A DNA stretch of 6,833 nucleotides from NCBI GenBank assembly GCA_003134755.1, contig PLCK01000042.1, forward strand, positions 802 through 7,634. Reading direction: 5' to 3'. The position numbers were made by a program, and so were the translations under genes. This stretch comes from Actinomycetota bacterium (GTDB taxonomy: Bacteria > Actinomycetota > Actinomycetes > Acidothermales > Acidothermaceae). A model generated the notes under the pieces. That model saw only the letters and a list, made by a program, of their open reading frames with translations. It searched no databases and was not told the DNA's origin. This document shows, one piece after another, positions 1 through 6,833 of this stretch. Within the stretch, counting starts at the first letter, position 1. Each line of letters starts with the position of its first letter.

Positions 1-109
1 GCACGAGCGGTACGGGGAGGTGCGCTCACGTAGCCAGGCTAGATCCGTCGCGATGACGACCTGGCGTGCGCGGCAGGCTTGCAGCGACCAGTAAGGTTCA
101 CCCTCGGTT
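1..109. other. Flank downstream of the nar operon, no gene supported
   Basis: This is the stretch after the stop codon of the last operon gene. I see no supportable gene in it. The plus-strand frames reach stops within it (for example TAG at 31-33 and TAA at 92-94), so the tail of a convergent gene entering from the left cannot be excluded, but nothing is recognisable. On the minus strand there is only a weak 4-bp stem (46-49 with 55-58) and no T-tract, so no intrinsic terminator can be called. Confidence 0.5.
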
Positions 110-448
110 CTAGATTGTCTTGGCCACAGTGAGCAGGATCGCGCTGTCCTCGAGCGCAGCGAGACTGTGCCGGCTGTCGGGTATGCCGACATGCATGCCA
201 GCGGAGAGTTCCGTCTCATCGGTTCCCGCCCGCAGGACAACGCGCCCTGACAGCACTTGCAGCGTCGCCGCACCGGGGCTTTCGTGTTCGTCGAGCGCTG
301 CGCCGGCGGTCAAGCCGATCAACGTCTGGCGCAGCATGCGGTCGGCGCCACCAGTCAGGGTGTGCGCCGCCCGGCCGGAGCTTCCGTGTTCTCGCGCTGT
401 GTCGAGTAGCTCGGCTGCAGTCGCCGAGAGTGTCGTCGGTGCGTCCAT
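110..448 (-). CDS. Small cupin-domain protein, last gene of the nar operon
   Basis: This 112-residue protein has no signal peptide or membrane segment and is probably cytoplasmic. Residues 1-40 look helical and lead into a single cupin barrel at about 41-112. The first cupin motif is H55-E-S-P-G with VLSG at 65-68, then a beta-rich stretch. The second motif is IPDSRHSL at 89-96, containing H94. It resembles a family of roughly 110-residue actinobacterial cupins, some of them labelled LuxR-type regulators in databases, although no helix-turn-helix is visible. The second His of the HxH pair is Ser57, and Ala60/Ala61 stand where the motif's Glu is expected, so metal binding may be weak or altered. 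The ATG at 448 was chosen because GGAG lies 8 bases upstream and it starts 4 bases after the narI stop; a longer reading to 592 would run deep into narI. The stop is TAG. The fold is well supported. The function is unknown; a sensing or accessory role for nitrate respiration is only inferred from position. Confidence 0.85.
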   Translation of the reverse strand: MDAPTTLSATAAELLDTAREHGSSGRAAHTLTGGADRMLRQTLIGLTAGAALDEHESPGAATLQVLSGRVVLRAGTDETELSAGMHVGIPDSRHSLAALEDSAILLTVAKTI

Positions 449-452
449 GTCG

Positions 453-1208
453 TTAGCTCCTGTCCGTGCTGGATGAGCTACCGACGTGTTCCCAGCCGCG
501 GCGTTCCGGCCGCGACCCGAGATCCGTCGGCCCGCGGGAGCGGTACACCACGTAGGGCCGGGTGAGATAGCCGATTGGAGCGCTGAACACATGCACGAGT
601 CGGGTGAAAGGCCACGCGGCGAACAACACCCACGCCAACGTGACGTGGATCTGGAATCCGATCGGCGCCTTCGTGATCAGATCGACGTCCGGGTGCGCGT
701 AGAAGATGCTGCGGAAATAGGGAGCGACCGTCAGACGGTAGTCGTGCGAGTGTCCCAGGGCATTGCCCAGGACCGTCGTCGTCAACCCGGCGAGAATCGT
801 CGCTGCCAGCAACACGTACATTCCCTTGTCGTTGCGGGTGGTCGCGGAGAACACCGGCCCGACGGTGCGCCGACGGTAGATCAGGATCGCCATACCCGCT
901 ACCGTCATGAAGCCGGAGATCGTGCCGAGCACGACAGCACCGAGGTGGTACCTCGATTCGCTGACGCCAAGCGCCTTGGTGAGCGACTCCGGTACGAGGA
1001 GACCGAACACGTGGCCGCCGATGACCAGCAGAATGCCGAAATGGAATAGCGGCGAGCCGACGCGCAGCAGCCGACTCTCGTAGAGCTGGCTGGAGCGAGT
1101 GGTCCAGCCGAATTTGTCGTAGCGGTAGCGCCAGATGTGGCCCCCGACAAAGACGGCGATGGCGACGTAGGGCACGACGACCCACAGCAGCAGATCTCCG
1201 GGGCTCAT
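453..1208 (-). CDS. narI: Respiratory nitrate reductase gamma subunit, cytochrome b
   Basis: NarI (251 residues) is the integral membrane subunit that oxidises menaquinol and passes electrons to NarH through two b-type haems. Five membrane segments can be seen at about 5-25, 50-72, 88-110, 128-150 and 183-207. All four haem-ligand histidines are present: H56 and H66 in the second segment (FHFG and GGHVFG), H188 (QIHV) and H206 (LVHVF) in the fifth. They match E. coli NarI His56, His66, His187 and His205 almost position for position. Near the quinol site, the position of E. coli Lys86 is Arg86, with His88 close by. After about residue 225, where E. coli NarI ends, there is a hydrophilic tail of about 26 residues ending in a serine run. 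The ATG at 1208 overlaps the narJ stop in ATGA, and a GGGGGG run at 1223-1218, 9 bases upstream, can serve as ribosome binding site. The stop is TAA. Confidence 0.97.
   Translation of the reverse strand: MSPGDLLLWVVVPYVAIAVFVGGHIWRYRYDKFGWTTRSSQLYESRLLRVGSPLFHFGILLVIGGHVFGLLVPESLTKALGVSESRYHLGAVVLGTISGFMTVAGMAILIYRRRTVGPVFSATTRNDKGMYVLLAATILAGLTTTVLGNALGHSHDYRLTVAPYFRSIFYAHPDVDLITKAPIGFQIHVTLAWVLFAAWPFTRLVHVFSAPIGYLTRPYVVYRSRGPTDLGSRPERRGWEHVGSSSSTDRS
457..460 (-). promoter_or_regulatory. Ribosome binding site of the cupin gene
   Basis: GGAG on the minus strand lies 8 bases before the ATG at 448. It sits inside the last codons of narI, just before its TAA stop (455-453). This site decides the 112-residue start over the longer in-frame alternative and implies translational coupling with narI. 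Confidence 0.7.
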
Positions 1209-1858
1209 CGACGGCTACCCCCCATGTACTCCGGCGGGGCGAACGGTTCCAACCCGACTTCCTCGGCCGGCGGTCCCGCGTGGGCAAGCTCCATGGCCCG
1301 CTCGAGGTCACCTGGCTGCAGGTTCGGGAGCACGGACCGGACGAGGTCGACTGCGTCGACGTAGGGCGAACCCATGTCGGCGAGTGCCATCCGGATGAGT
1401 TCCAATCCGGCCCGATGCTCGGTCAGCAGGCTCAAGCCTGATTCCATGTCGACGGTCGCCGCGAATTCGCAGACCACGGAAAGGTGGTCGGGCAGTTCGT
1501 CGGCACGCAGCTCGTATCCCGTTGCCTTGTAGGCATGGGTGAAACGCAGCAACGCCATACCGCGCTTTCTGGTATCGCCAAAGGCGTAGTAGGTCAAGAA
1601 CAGGCAGCATCGGCGCCGCAGATCGAAGGTGTCGACGTAGTCGCATTGAGCCTGCTGCGGGTCGGCTCTCTGGAGATGCGCGACCATGCGTAACAGCGGG
1701 GCGCGCGCTGCTTTCGGAACCAACTCAGCTGCCGAGCTCAGCAAGGGTAGCTGCGCAAGCAAGGGTTCGTCGGGATAGTCCAACAGCAGCGACGCGGCTT
1801 GCAAGGCGGTGGCCCGCTGCGCATGCGACAACGTGTCGTGGCCGGACCGGCGGCTCAC
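1205..1858 (-). CDS. narJ: Nitrate reductase molybdenum cofactor assembly chaperone
   Basis: NarJ (217 residues) is a cytoplasmic chaperone of the NarJ/DmsD/TorD type. It is not part of the final enzyme. It binds apo-NarG, holds it for Mo-bisMGD and Fe-S cluster insertion, and times docking of NarGH onto NarI. The protein is all-helical in character with no membrane segment. The family signature is clear: DYPDE near 27-31, YVDTFDLRRRCCLFLTYYA at 74-92, GDTRKRGMALL at 94-104 and ELPDHLSVVCEFAA at 121-134. The C-terminal GPPAEEVGLEPFAPPEYM (195-212) is also typical of actinobacterial NarJ. The start is GTG at 1858, overlapping the narH stop by four bases (GTGA); a GGGGA at 1872-1868, 9 bases upstream, is a modest ribosome binding site. 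The stop (TGA) overlaps the narI ATG. Length is usual for the family. Confidence 0.96.
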   Translation of the reverse strand: MSRRSGHDTLSHAQRATALQAASLLLDYPDEPLLAQLPLLSSAAELVPKAARAPLLRMVAHLQRADPQQAQCDYVDTFDLRRRCCLFLTYYAFGDTRKRGMALLRFTHAYKATGYELRADELPDHLSVVCEFAATVDMESGLSLLTEHRAGLELIRMALADMGSPYVDAVDLVRSVLPNLQPGDLERAMELAHAGPPAEEVGLEPFAPPEYMGGSRR

Positions 1859-3588
1859 CGCCGCGGGTCCCCGTCGCCGGCCTCGTGCGGATCCGGTACC
1901 TCAGACGAGCTTTGCGGCTCCTCCGCGCGCGGTGGAAACAACTCGTCGGCCGCTCCTTTGCCATCCCAGTTGAGCAGGTTCACGCGGCGTGATTTGTCGC
2001 CAGGGTCGACGATCGTGTCCGACGTCTGCCGTTGCTTGAGCATGTGGAAGTTCTCTAACGCGATCGGCGTCACACCGCCCGAAGATTCACCGAAGGGTCC
2101 CGACCCGCCCATGCCAGGGCCGCCGTCGTAGTCCAACGAGCACTCCGTCGCCAACTCCTCCAGCTGGTGAGCCAGTTGCCCCGGGTCACCGCTCTCAGTG
2201 TGCGCGGTGGGAATGACGTAGCGCTCCTCGTACTTGGCGATCGCGAGTAGTCGGTGCATGTCTTCGATGTCTTGCGGCGTCATGCCGACCGCGTCGGCGA
2301 TTCCGACGTCGGGCTCGCGACCCAGGTTCACGTCTCGCATGAACGAACGCATCGCGGCGAGGCGCGCAAGAACGTTGCGCACCGGCACGGTATCGCCGGC
2401 AGTAAACAGCTCCGCCAGGTACTCCATCGGAATTCGCAGCGTGTCGATCGCGCCGAAGAGATTGCCGGCGTTCTCCCCGTCATGACCCGTTTCGGTGAGT
2501 GAGTCGACAACCGGTGACAGCGGCGGGATGTACCAAACCATCGGCAGCGTGCGGTATTCCGGGTGCAGTGGCAGCGCGACCTCGAAGCGGTTGATCAGAG
2601 CCCATACCGGCGAACGAAGTGCTGCTTGTATCCAATCGCGTGGAACGCCGTCGGCCGCTGCGGCTGCCTGCACCTGCGGGTCGGCCGGGTCGAGGAAGAC
2701 CGCACGCTGCGCGCGGTATAGGTCGTGATCGTCGGGCGCGGAGGCGGCCTCGAGGACCTTGTCGGCGTCATACAGCACGACCCCGATGTAACGGAGCCTT
2801 CCCACGCAGGTCTCCGCGCAGACGGTCGGCAGGCCGACCTCGACACGGGGATAACAGAACGTACATTTCTCGGCCTTGCCGGTGCGATGGTTGAAATACA
2901 CCTTCTTGTATGGGCACCCGGTCACACACATCCGCCATCCGCGACAACGGTCCTGGTCGACCAGCACGATGCCGTCTTCTGCTCGTTTGTAGATCGCCCC
3001 GGACGGGCAGGACGCCGCGCACGCGGGGTTGAGGCAGTGTTCGCAAATCCGCGGGAGGTAGAACATGAACGTCTGCTCGAAGTCCAGCTTGATCTTGTCG
3101 CTGACCTTCTTGAGCACGGGGTCGTCTTTGGTCAGCTCCGGTCCGCCGCCGAGATCGTCGTCCCAGTTCGCCGACCAGCGAACCTTCATATTCTTGCCGG
3201 TCAGCAGCGACTTGGGACGGGCGACCGGGGTGTGTTGTTGCACCGGTGCGGTGGTGAGGTTTTCGTAGTCGTACGTCCACGGCTCGTAGTAGTCGTGGAT
3301 CGATGGCATCAGCGGGTTGGAAAAAATGCTGAGCAGTTTCTTCACCCGGCCGCCGGCGCGTAAAGTCAGCCGGCCGCGACGGTTCAGCGTCCAACCACCT
3401 TGCCAGCGTTCCTGGTCCTGGTAGGTGCGCGGGTAGCCTTGCCCCGGTCGGGTCTCGACGTTGTTGAACCACACGTACTCGACGCCGGTGCGGTTGGTCC
3501 AGGCCTGCTTGCACGTCACCGAGCACGTGTGGCAGCCGATGCACTTGTCGAGGTTCATCACCATCGCCAGTTGCGCCATCACCCGCAT
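1855..3588 (-). CDS. narH: Respiratory nitrate reductase beta subunit, four Fe-S clusters
   Basis: NarH (577 residues) is the electron-transfer subunit that wires the NarI haems to NarG on the cytoplasmic face of the membrane. It carries three [4Fe-4S] clusters and one [3Fe-4S] cluster. The ligands are visible in four groups: C16, C19, C22 and C26 in CIGCHTCSVTC; C182, C185, C190 and C194; C215, C221 and C225; and C242, C245, C257 and C261. In the third group Trp218 (CRGWRMC) takes the place of a cysteine, the hallmark of the [3Fe-4S] site in NarH. The N-terminal numbering C16-C26 matches E. coli NarH. The protein is longer than E. coli NarH (512 residues) and ends in a Pro/Glu/Ser/Asp-rich, probably disordered tail (about 552-577). 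The ATG at 3588 overlaps the last base of the narG TGA (TGATG) and has a strong AGGAGGT 9 bases upstream. An in-frame ATG at codon 4 is a less likely start. The stop overlaps the narJ GTG. Confidence 0.98.
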   Translation of the reverse strand: MRVMAQLAMVMNLDKCIGCHTCSVTCKQAWTNRTGVEYVWFNNVETRPGQGYPRTYQDQERWQGGWTLNRRGRLTLRAGGRVKKLLSIFSNPLMPSIHDYYEPWTYDYENLTTAPVQQHTPVARPKSLLTGKNMKVRWSANWDDDLGGGPELTKDDPVLKKVSDKIKLDFEQTFMFYLPRICEHCLNPACAASCPSGAIYKRAEDGIVLVDQDRCRGWRMCVTGCPYKKVYFNHRTGKAEKCTFCYPRVEVGLPTVCAETCVGRLRYIGVVLYDADKVLEAASAPDDHDLYRAQRAVFLDPADPQVQAAAAADGVPRDWIQAALRSPVWALINRFEVALPLHPEYRTLPMVWYIPPLSPVVDSLTETGHDGENAGNLFGAIDTLRIPMEYLAELFTAGDTVPVRNVLARLAAMRSFMRDVNLGREPDVGIADAVGMTPQDIEDMHRLLAIAKYEERYVIPTAHTESGDPGQLAHQLEELATECSLDYDGGPGMGGSGPFGESSGGVTPIALENFHMLKQRQTSDTIVDPGDKSRRVNLLNWDGKGAADELFPPRAEEPQSSSEVPDPHEAGDGDPRR

Positions 3589-6500
3589 CAGTACTCCACC
3601 TCCTGGCTGCGGCGGCGGATTCGGGTGATTTCGTCGCGCTGGTTGCCGGTCGGCCCCAGGTAGTTGAACGCATACGTCATCTGGGCGTAACCGCCGGCGA
3701 GGTGCGTCGGCTTCATCAGCAACCGGGTGAGGGAGTTATGGATACCACCGCGTTTGCCCGACGTTTCGGCGATCGGGACGTCGATCGTGCGTTCCTGCGC
3801 GTGGTACATGTACACAGTTCCCTCAGGCATCCGGTAACTCACCACAGCGCGTGCGACGACGACACCGTTTCGGTTGACGGCCTCGACCCAGTCGTTGTCG
3901 CCGATGCCGACCTTGTCGGCGTCCTTCGGGCTCATCCAGATCGTCGGTCCGCCGCGCGAAAGGCTCAGCATGAACAAGTTGTCCTGGTATTCGGAGTGGA
4001 TCGACCACTTCGAGTGCGGCGTCAGATAGCGCACCGTCACCCCGAGTTCGTCGACAGACCCCAGAACAGGTTCGGAGAACAGCCGCTGCATATCCAGTGG
4101 GGGCCGAAAGACCGGCAACTGCTCGCCGAACGCGGTCATCCAGTCGTGCTCGACGAAGAAATGCTGCCGGCCCGTCAGGGTGTGCCACGGCTTGGACCGT
4201 TCGACGTTGATGACGAACGGGGAGTACCGGCGTCCGCCGTGTTCAGAACCGGACCACTCCGGGGAGGTGATCACCGGCGTCGGGCGGGCTTGAGTATCGG
4301 CGAAGGTGATCTGCTTGCCTTCGTGCTCGGCCGCAAGATCAGCCAACTTCGTTCCGGTGCGCTTCTCCAACGTGGTGAAGCCCTGGACGGCGAGTTGGCC
4401 GTTGGTGGTGCCCGACATCGCCAACACCGCTTCGCACATCTGGACGTCGGTGTCCAACCGGGGTCGCCCGTCCGCGACGCCGCCGCGCACGGTGCCGTTC
4501 TTGGCACGCAGGTAGTCGACTGGGCCGGTCATGTCGTAACGGACGCCTTTCGTCGTCGCGCCAAGTGTGTCGACCAGCGGGCCTAGCGCGCCGAGTTTCG
4601 CAGCGATCTGGGTGTAATCACGCTCGACGAGTATCAGCTTCGGGAAGTTCACCCCAGGGATCGGCGTGCTGCCGTCGGCGCGCCAGTCGCGCACGACACC
4701 ACCCGGAAGCGACATCTCGTCGATCGTGTCGTGTGTCAGTGGCGCAGCAACAAGGTCGGTGCGGATACCGAGGTGTTTGGCGGCGAGTTTGCTGACCTGT
4801 TCGGCGAGCACGGCAAAGGCATCGAAGTCGGTGCGGGTCTGCCAAGGCGGCGCGATGGCGGGTGAGAACGCATGTACGAACGGATGCATGTCGGTGCTGG
4901 ACAGATCGTGCTTCTCATACCACGTCGCGGCGGGCAACACGACGTCGGCGAACAACGTGGTCGAGGTCATTCGAAAGTCCAACGCCAACAGCATGTCGAG
5001 CTTGCCCTCGGCGGCCTGCTCGCGCCAGGTGACATCGCGAGGACGGAGCCCGGCGGGCGCCTCGGTGGCGCGCACCGAGTGGTCGGCACCGAGCAGGTGA
5101 CGCAGGAAATACTCGTTGCCCTTGCCGGAAGAGCCGAGCAAGTTTGCCCGCCATACGGTCAGCACCCGCGGGAAATTCTCGGGCGCATCGGGATCCTCGG
5201 CTGCGAACCGCAGCCGACCCGCTCGCAGTTCGGAGGTGACGAACTCGGCCGGCGTTTCACCCGATCGCACAATCGCATCGCCCAGGTCGAGGGGATTCCA
5301 GTTGAAGGTCGGGTACGACGGCATCCAGCCCAGCCGGGCCGACTGCGCGACCACGTCGGCGGTGGTCATGCCCTTGAACTTGGCGTCAGCCGTCGGAGAC
5401 GCGAATTCGTCGACCTGGAAGGAGTCGTATCGCCACTGTGACGTTGCCAGATACCAGTACGCGGTCCCGATCATCTGTCGCGGCGGCCGGCCCCAGTCGT
5501 TCGCACTAGCCAAGGTGGAATGCCCGGTCAGCGGGCGGACCTTCTCCTGCCCGACGTAGTGCGCCCAACCGCCCCCATTGACCCCTTGGCAACCGGTCAG
5601 CGTGGTCAATGCCAGGAACGCACGGTAAATGAGGTCGGAGTGGAAGTAGTGATTGGTTCCCGCGCCCATGATGATCATCGATCGACCGTGGGAGTCGACC
5701 GCGTTCTGGGCGAACTCGCGCCCTATCCGCTCCGCCTTCGCTGCGGGAACGCCGGTGATTTCCTCCTGCCAGGCCGGTGTGCACGGTGTGCTCGGGTCGT
5801 CGTACCCCGTTGGCCACTCGCCTGGTAGGCCGTCGCGGGCCACACCGTAGGACGCGAGCAGGAGGTCGAACACTGTCGTCACCAGGTGGCCGGCAACGCG
5901 GCGCGCCGGAACGCCGCGCCTTATCACGCGGCCGAATCCGTCGGCTGCATCGAAGCGCGGCAACGCGACTTCGACCGCCTCGCTGCCCGCGCCGTCCATG
6001 CTCAAGGCGGGCTCGACTTCGCCGAGATCGAGGTTCCAGCGGCCTTCGCCGTCCGCGCCGAAACGGTGGCCGAGGCTGCCGTTGGGAACGAACGGCTCGC
6101 CGCTGCGTTGATCGAGGACGACCGTCTTGAACTGCGCCTGCTCAGCTTCCGCATGCACCCCACCGAGGTCGTGGGCCGTGAGGAACTTGCCCGGCACGTA
6201 CGCGCCGTCCCGCTCCTGCAAGGTGATCAGGAACGGCAAATCGGTGAATCGCTTGACGTAGGAGTCGAAATACGGCGTCGTCTTCTCGACGAAGAACTCA
6301 CGCAGCAGCACATGCCCCATCGCCATCGCGAGCGCGCCATCGGTGCCAGGGGAGGGCGCTAGCCATTCGTCGGCGAACTTCGTCGCATCGGAATAGTCCG
6401 GCGAGCAGACGACCACCTTCTGTCCGCGGTAGCGCGCCTCGGTCATCCAATGTGCGTCGGGTGTGCGGGTGACCGGCACGTTCGAACCCCACAGCATCAG

Positions 6501-6833
6501 GTAGGACGCGTCCCACCAGTCACCTGACTCGGGCACATCGGTCTGATCGCCGAATACCTGTGGGGAGGCCACCGGCAGGTCGGCATACCAATCGTAGAAA
6601 GACAACATCGGCGCGCCGAGCAGTGCGTAGAACCTCGCGCCGGCGGCGTGACTGACCATGCTCATCGCCGGGATAGGGCTGAAGCCGGCCACCCGGTCGG
6701 GGCCGAAAGCTTTGATGGTGTGCACGTGCGCGGCGGCGGCGAGTTCGATCGCCTCGTCCCAGCCCTTCTGGCGGACGTCGAAATGTACTTCGTCGGGGCC
6801 GAGGTATTTCAGGTTGACGCCGACCATTTCGCC
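3588..6833 (-). CDS. narG: Respiratory nitrate reductase alpha subunit (5' end cut off)
   Basis: NarG is the catalytic molybdopterin subunit that reduces nitrate to nitrite. The frame is open to the window edge: the first complete codons are Gly and Glu, before the Met at 6827, so that Met is internal. About 1081 residues are visible. Alignment of the Mo-ligand Asp with E. coli Asp222 puts about 140 N-terminal residues outside the window, including the Tat-like leader and the His/Cys ligands of cluster FS0. Numbering from the Met at 6827, the Mo ligand is Asp83 in FYDWYADLPVASPQ (codon 6581-6579). Other conserved stretches are WGSNVPVTRTPDAH near 113-126, MIIMGAGTNHYFH and GGGWAHYVGQEKVRP at about 382-430, NLLGSSGKGNEY near 560, VVLPAATWYEKHD near 625, and the C-terminal dinucleotide-binding domain (LTPHSKWSIHS to VVARAVVS, about 930-996). 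The C-terminus, ending in EVEY and TGA, is intact. No frameshift or internal stop is present. Promoter and upstream signals are outside the window. Confidence 0.98.
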   Translation of the reverse strand, partial: GEMVGVNLKYLGPDEVHFDVRQKGWDEAIELAAAAHVHTIKAFGPDRVAGFSPIPAMSMVSHAAGARFYALLGAPMLSFYDWYADLPVASPQVFGDQTDVPESGDWWDASYLMLWGSNVPVTRTPDAHWMTEARYRGQKVVVCSPDYSDATKFADEWLAPSPGTDGALAMAMGHVLLREFFVEKTTPYFDSYVKRFTDLPFLITLQERDGAYVPGKFLTAHDLGGVHAEAEQAQFKTVVLDQRSGEPFVPNGSLGHRFGADGEGRWNLDLGEVEPALSMDGAGSEAVEVALPRFDAADGFGRVIRRGVPARRVAGHLVTTVFDLLLASYGVARDGLPGEWPTGYDDPSTPCTPAWQEEITGVPAAKAERIGREFAQNAVDSHGRSMIIMGAGTNHYFHSDLIYRAFLALTTLTGCQGVNGGGWAHYVGQEKVRPLTGHSTLASANDWGRPPRQMIGTAYWYLATSQWRYDSFQVDEFASPTADAKFKGMTTADVVAQSARLGWMPSYPTFNWNPLDLGDAIVRSGETPAEFVTSELRAGRLRFAAEDPDAPENFPRVLTVWRANLLGSSGKGNEYFLRHLLGADHSVRATEAPAGLRPRDVTWREQAAEGKLDMLLALDFRMTSTTLFADVVLPAATWYEKHDLSSTDMHPFVHAFSPAIAPPWQTRTDFDAFAVLAEQVSKLAAKHLGIRTDLVAAPLTHDTIDEMSLPGGVVRDWRADGSTPIPGVNFPKLILVERDYTQIAAKLGALGPLVDTLGATTKGVRYDMTGPVDYLRAKNGTVRGGVADGRPRLDTDVQMCEAVLAMSGTTNGQLAVQGFTTLEKRTGTKLADLAAEHEGKQITFADTQARPTPVITSPEWSGSEHGGRRYSPFVINVERSKPWHTLTGRQHFFVEHDWMTAFGEQLPVFRPPLDMQRLFSEPVLGSVDELGVTVRYLTPHSKWSIHSEYQDNLFMLSLSRGGPTIWMSPKDADKVGIGDNDWVEAVNRNGVVVARAVVSYRMPEGTVYMYHAQERTIDVPIAETSGKRGGIHNSLTRLLMKPTHLAGGYAQMTYAFNYLGPTGNQRDEITRIRRRSQEVEY
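3598..3604 (-). promoter_or_regulatory. Strong ribosome binding site of narH
   Basis: AGGAGGT on the minus strand, 9 bases before the narH ATG, lies inside the last narG codons. It is the best Shine-Dalgarno match at any gene junction in the window. It supports the ATG at 3588 over the ATG three codons downstream. Confidence 0.75.

Noticed and set aside
31..41. Short palindrome TAGCCAGGCTA, a possible operator or terminator stem
   Set aside because: The arms are 5 bases with a one-base centre, which cannot form a stable hairpin. A single short palindrome of this size is expected by chance, and no partner site is seen.
110..592. Cupin gene with a longer start giving 160 residues
   Set aside because: The additional 48 residues come from out-of-frame narI coding sequence and look like noise. 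The ATG at 448 has a ribosome binding site and follows the narI stop directly.
478..1311. Open frame of 277 codons on the minus strand overlapping narI
   Set aside because: It is out of frame with narI, Arg-rich, and lacks the membrane helices and haem histidines that the narI frame has.
3321..3326. Run of six T on the coding strand inside narH, a possible slippery or phase-variable site
   Set aside because: The narH frame is conserved on both sides and the run encodes an ordinary Ile-Phe. Six bases is too short to argue for programmed slippage.
2725..3363. Open frame of 212 codons on the plus strand
   Set aside because: It is antisense to the cysteine-rich core of narH, whose ligands are all conserved in the minus-strand frame. 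The plus-strand product resembles nothing known.
2768..3673. Open frame of 301 codons on the minus strand in another frame
   Set aside because: It overlaps narH out of frame and has the Arg/Pro-rich composition of a frame shadow; narH itself is intact.
3702..4586. Long open frame of 294 codons on the plus strand
   Set aside because: It lies wholly antisense to conserved narG coding sequence. Its product is Arg/His/Val-rich with no recognisable domain, as expected for the opposite strand of a GC-rich gene.
3588..6827. narG as a complete gene starting at the Met at 6827
   Set aside because: The frame stays open to the window edge. The Mo-ligand Asp would sit at residue 83 instead of about 222, so the N-terminal part with the FS0 ligands is simply outside the window.

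Overview
The window is GC-rich, and its one clear transcription unit reads leftward (minus strand) from the right edge almost to the left edge. It is a respiratory (membrane-bound) nitrate reductase operon in the order narG (5' end cut off by the window edge), narH, narJ, narI, followed by a small cupin-fold gene. The sequence character of the Nar subunits, the GTG start of narJ and the gene overlaps all suggest a high-GC actinobacterium, most likely a mycobacterium of the Mycolicibacterium/Mycobacterium type. The genus is inferred from general resemblance, not from a search.

Layout from right to left: 6833-3588 narG, the catalytic Mo-bisMGD subunit, with about 1081 codons visible and roughly 140 N-terminal codons missing; 3588-1855 narH, the four-cluster iron-sulfur subunit; 1858-1205 narJ, the dedicated assembly chaperone; 1208-453 narI, the di-haem b membrane subunit; 448-110 a 112-residue cupin protein; 109-1 a short flank with no supported gene and no convincing terminator. 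Neighbouring nar genes overlap by 1, 4 and 4 bases. Only 4 bases separate the narI stop from the cupin start, and the cupin ribosome binding site overlaps the narI stop codon. All five genes therefore look like one translationally coupled unit.

How they work together: NarI oxidises menaquinol in the membrane. Electrons pass through its two b haems to the Fe-S clusters of NarH, then to the N-terminal cluster and molybdenum centre of NarG, where nitrate is reduced to nitrite on the cytoplasmic side. NarJ holds apo-NarG for cofactor insertion and membrane docking. The known catalytic and cofactor residues that fall inside the window are present, so the enzyme looks functional.

The nar genes themselves are ordinary. 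The part most worth following up is the coupled cupin gene at the operon's end. It retains two of the usual cupin metal-binding histidines but has lost other canonical ligands, and I know of no assigned function for it. I see no mobile element, CRISPR array, RNA gene or unknown multi-gene system here.
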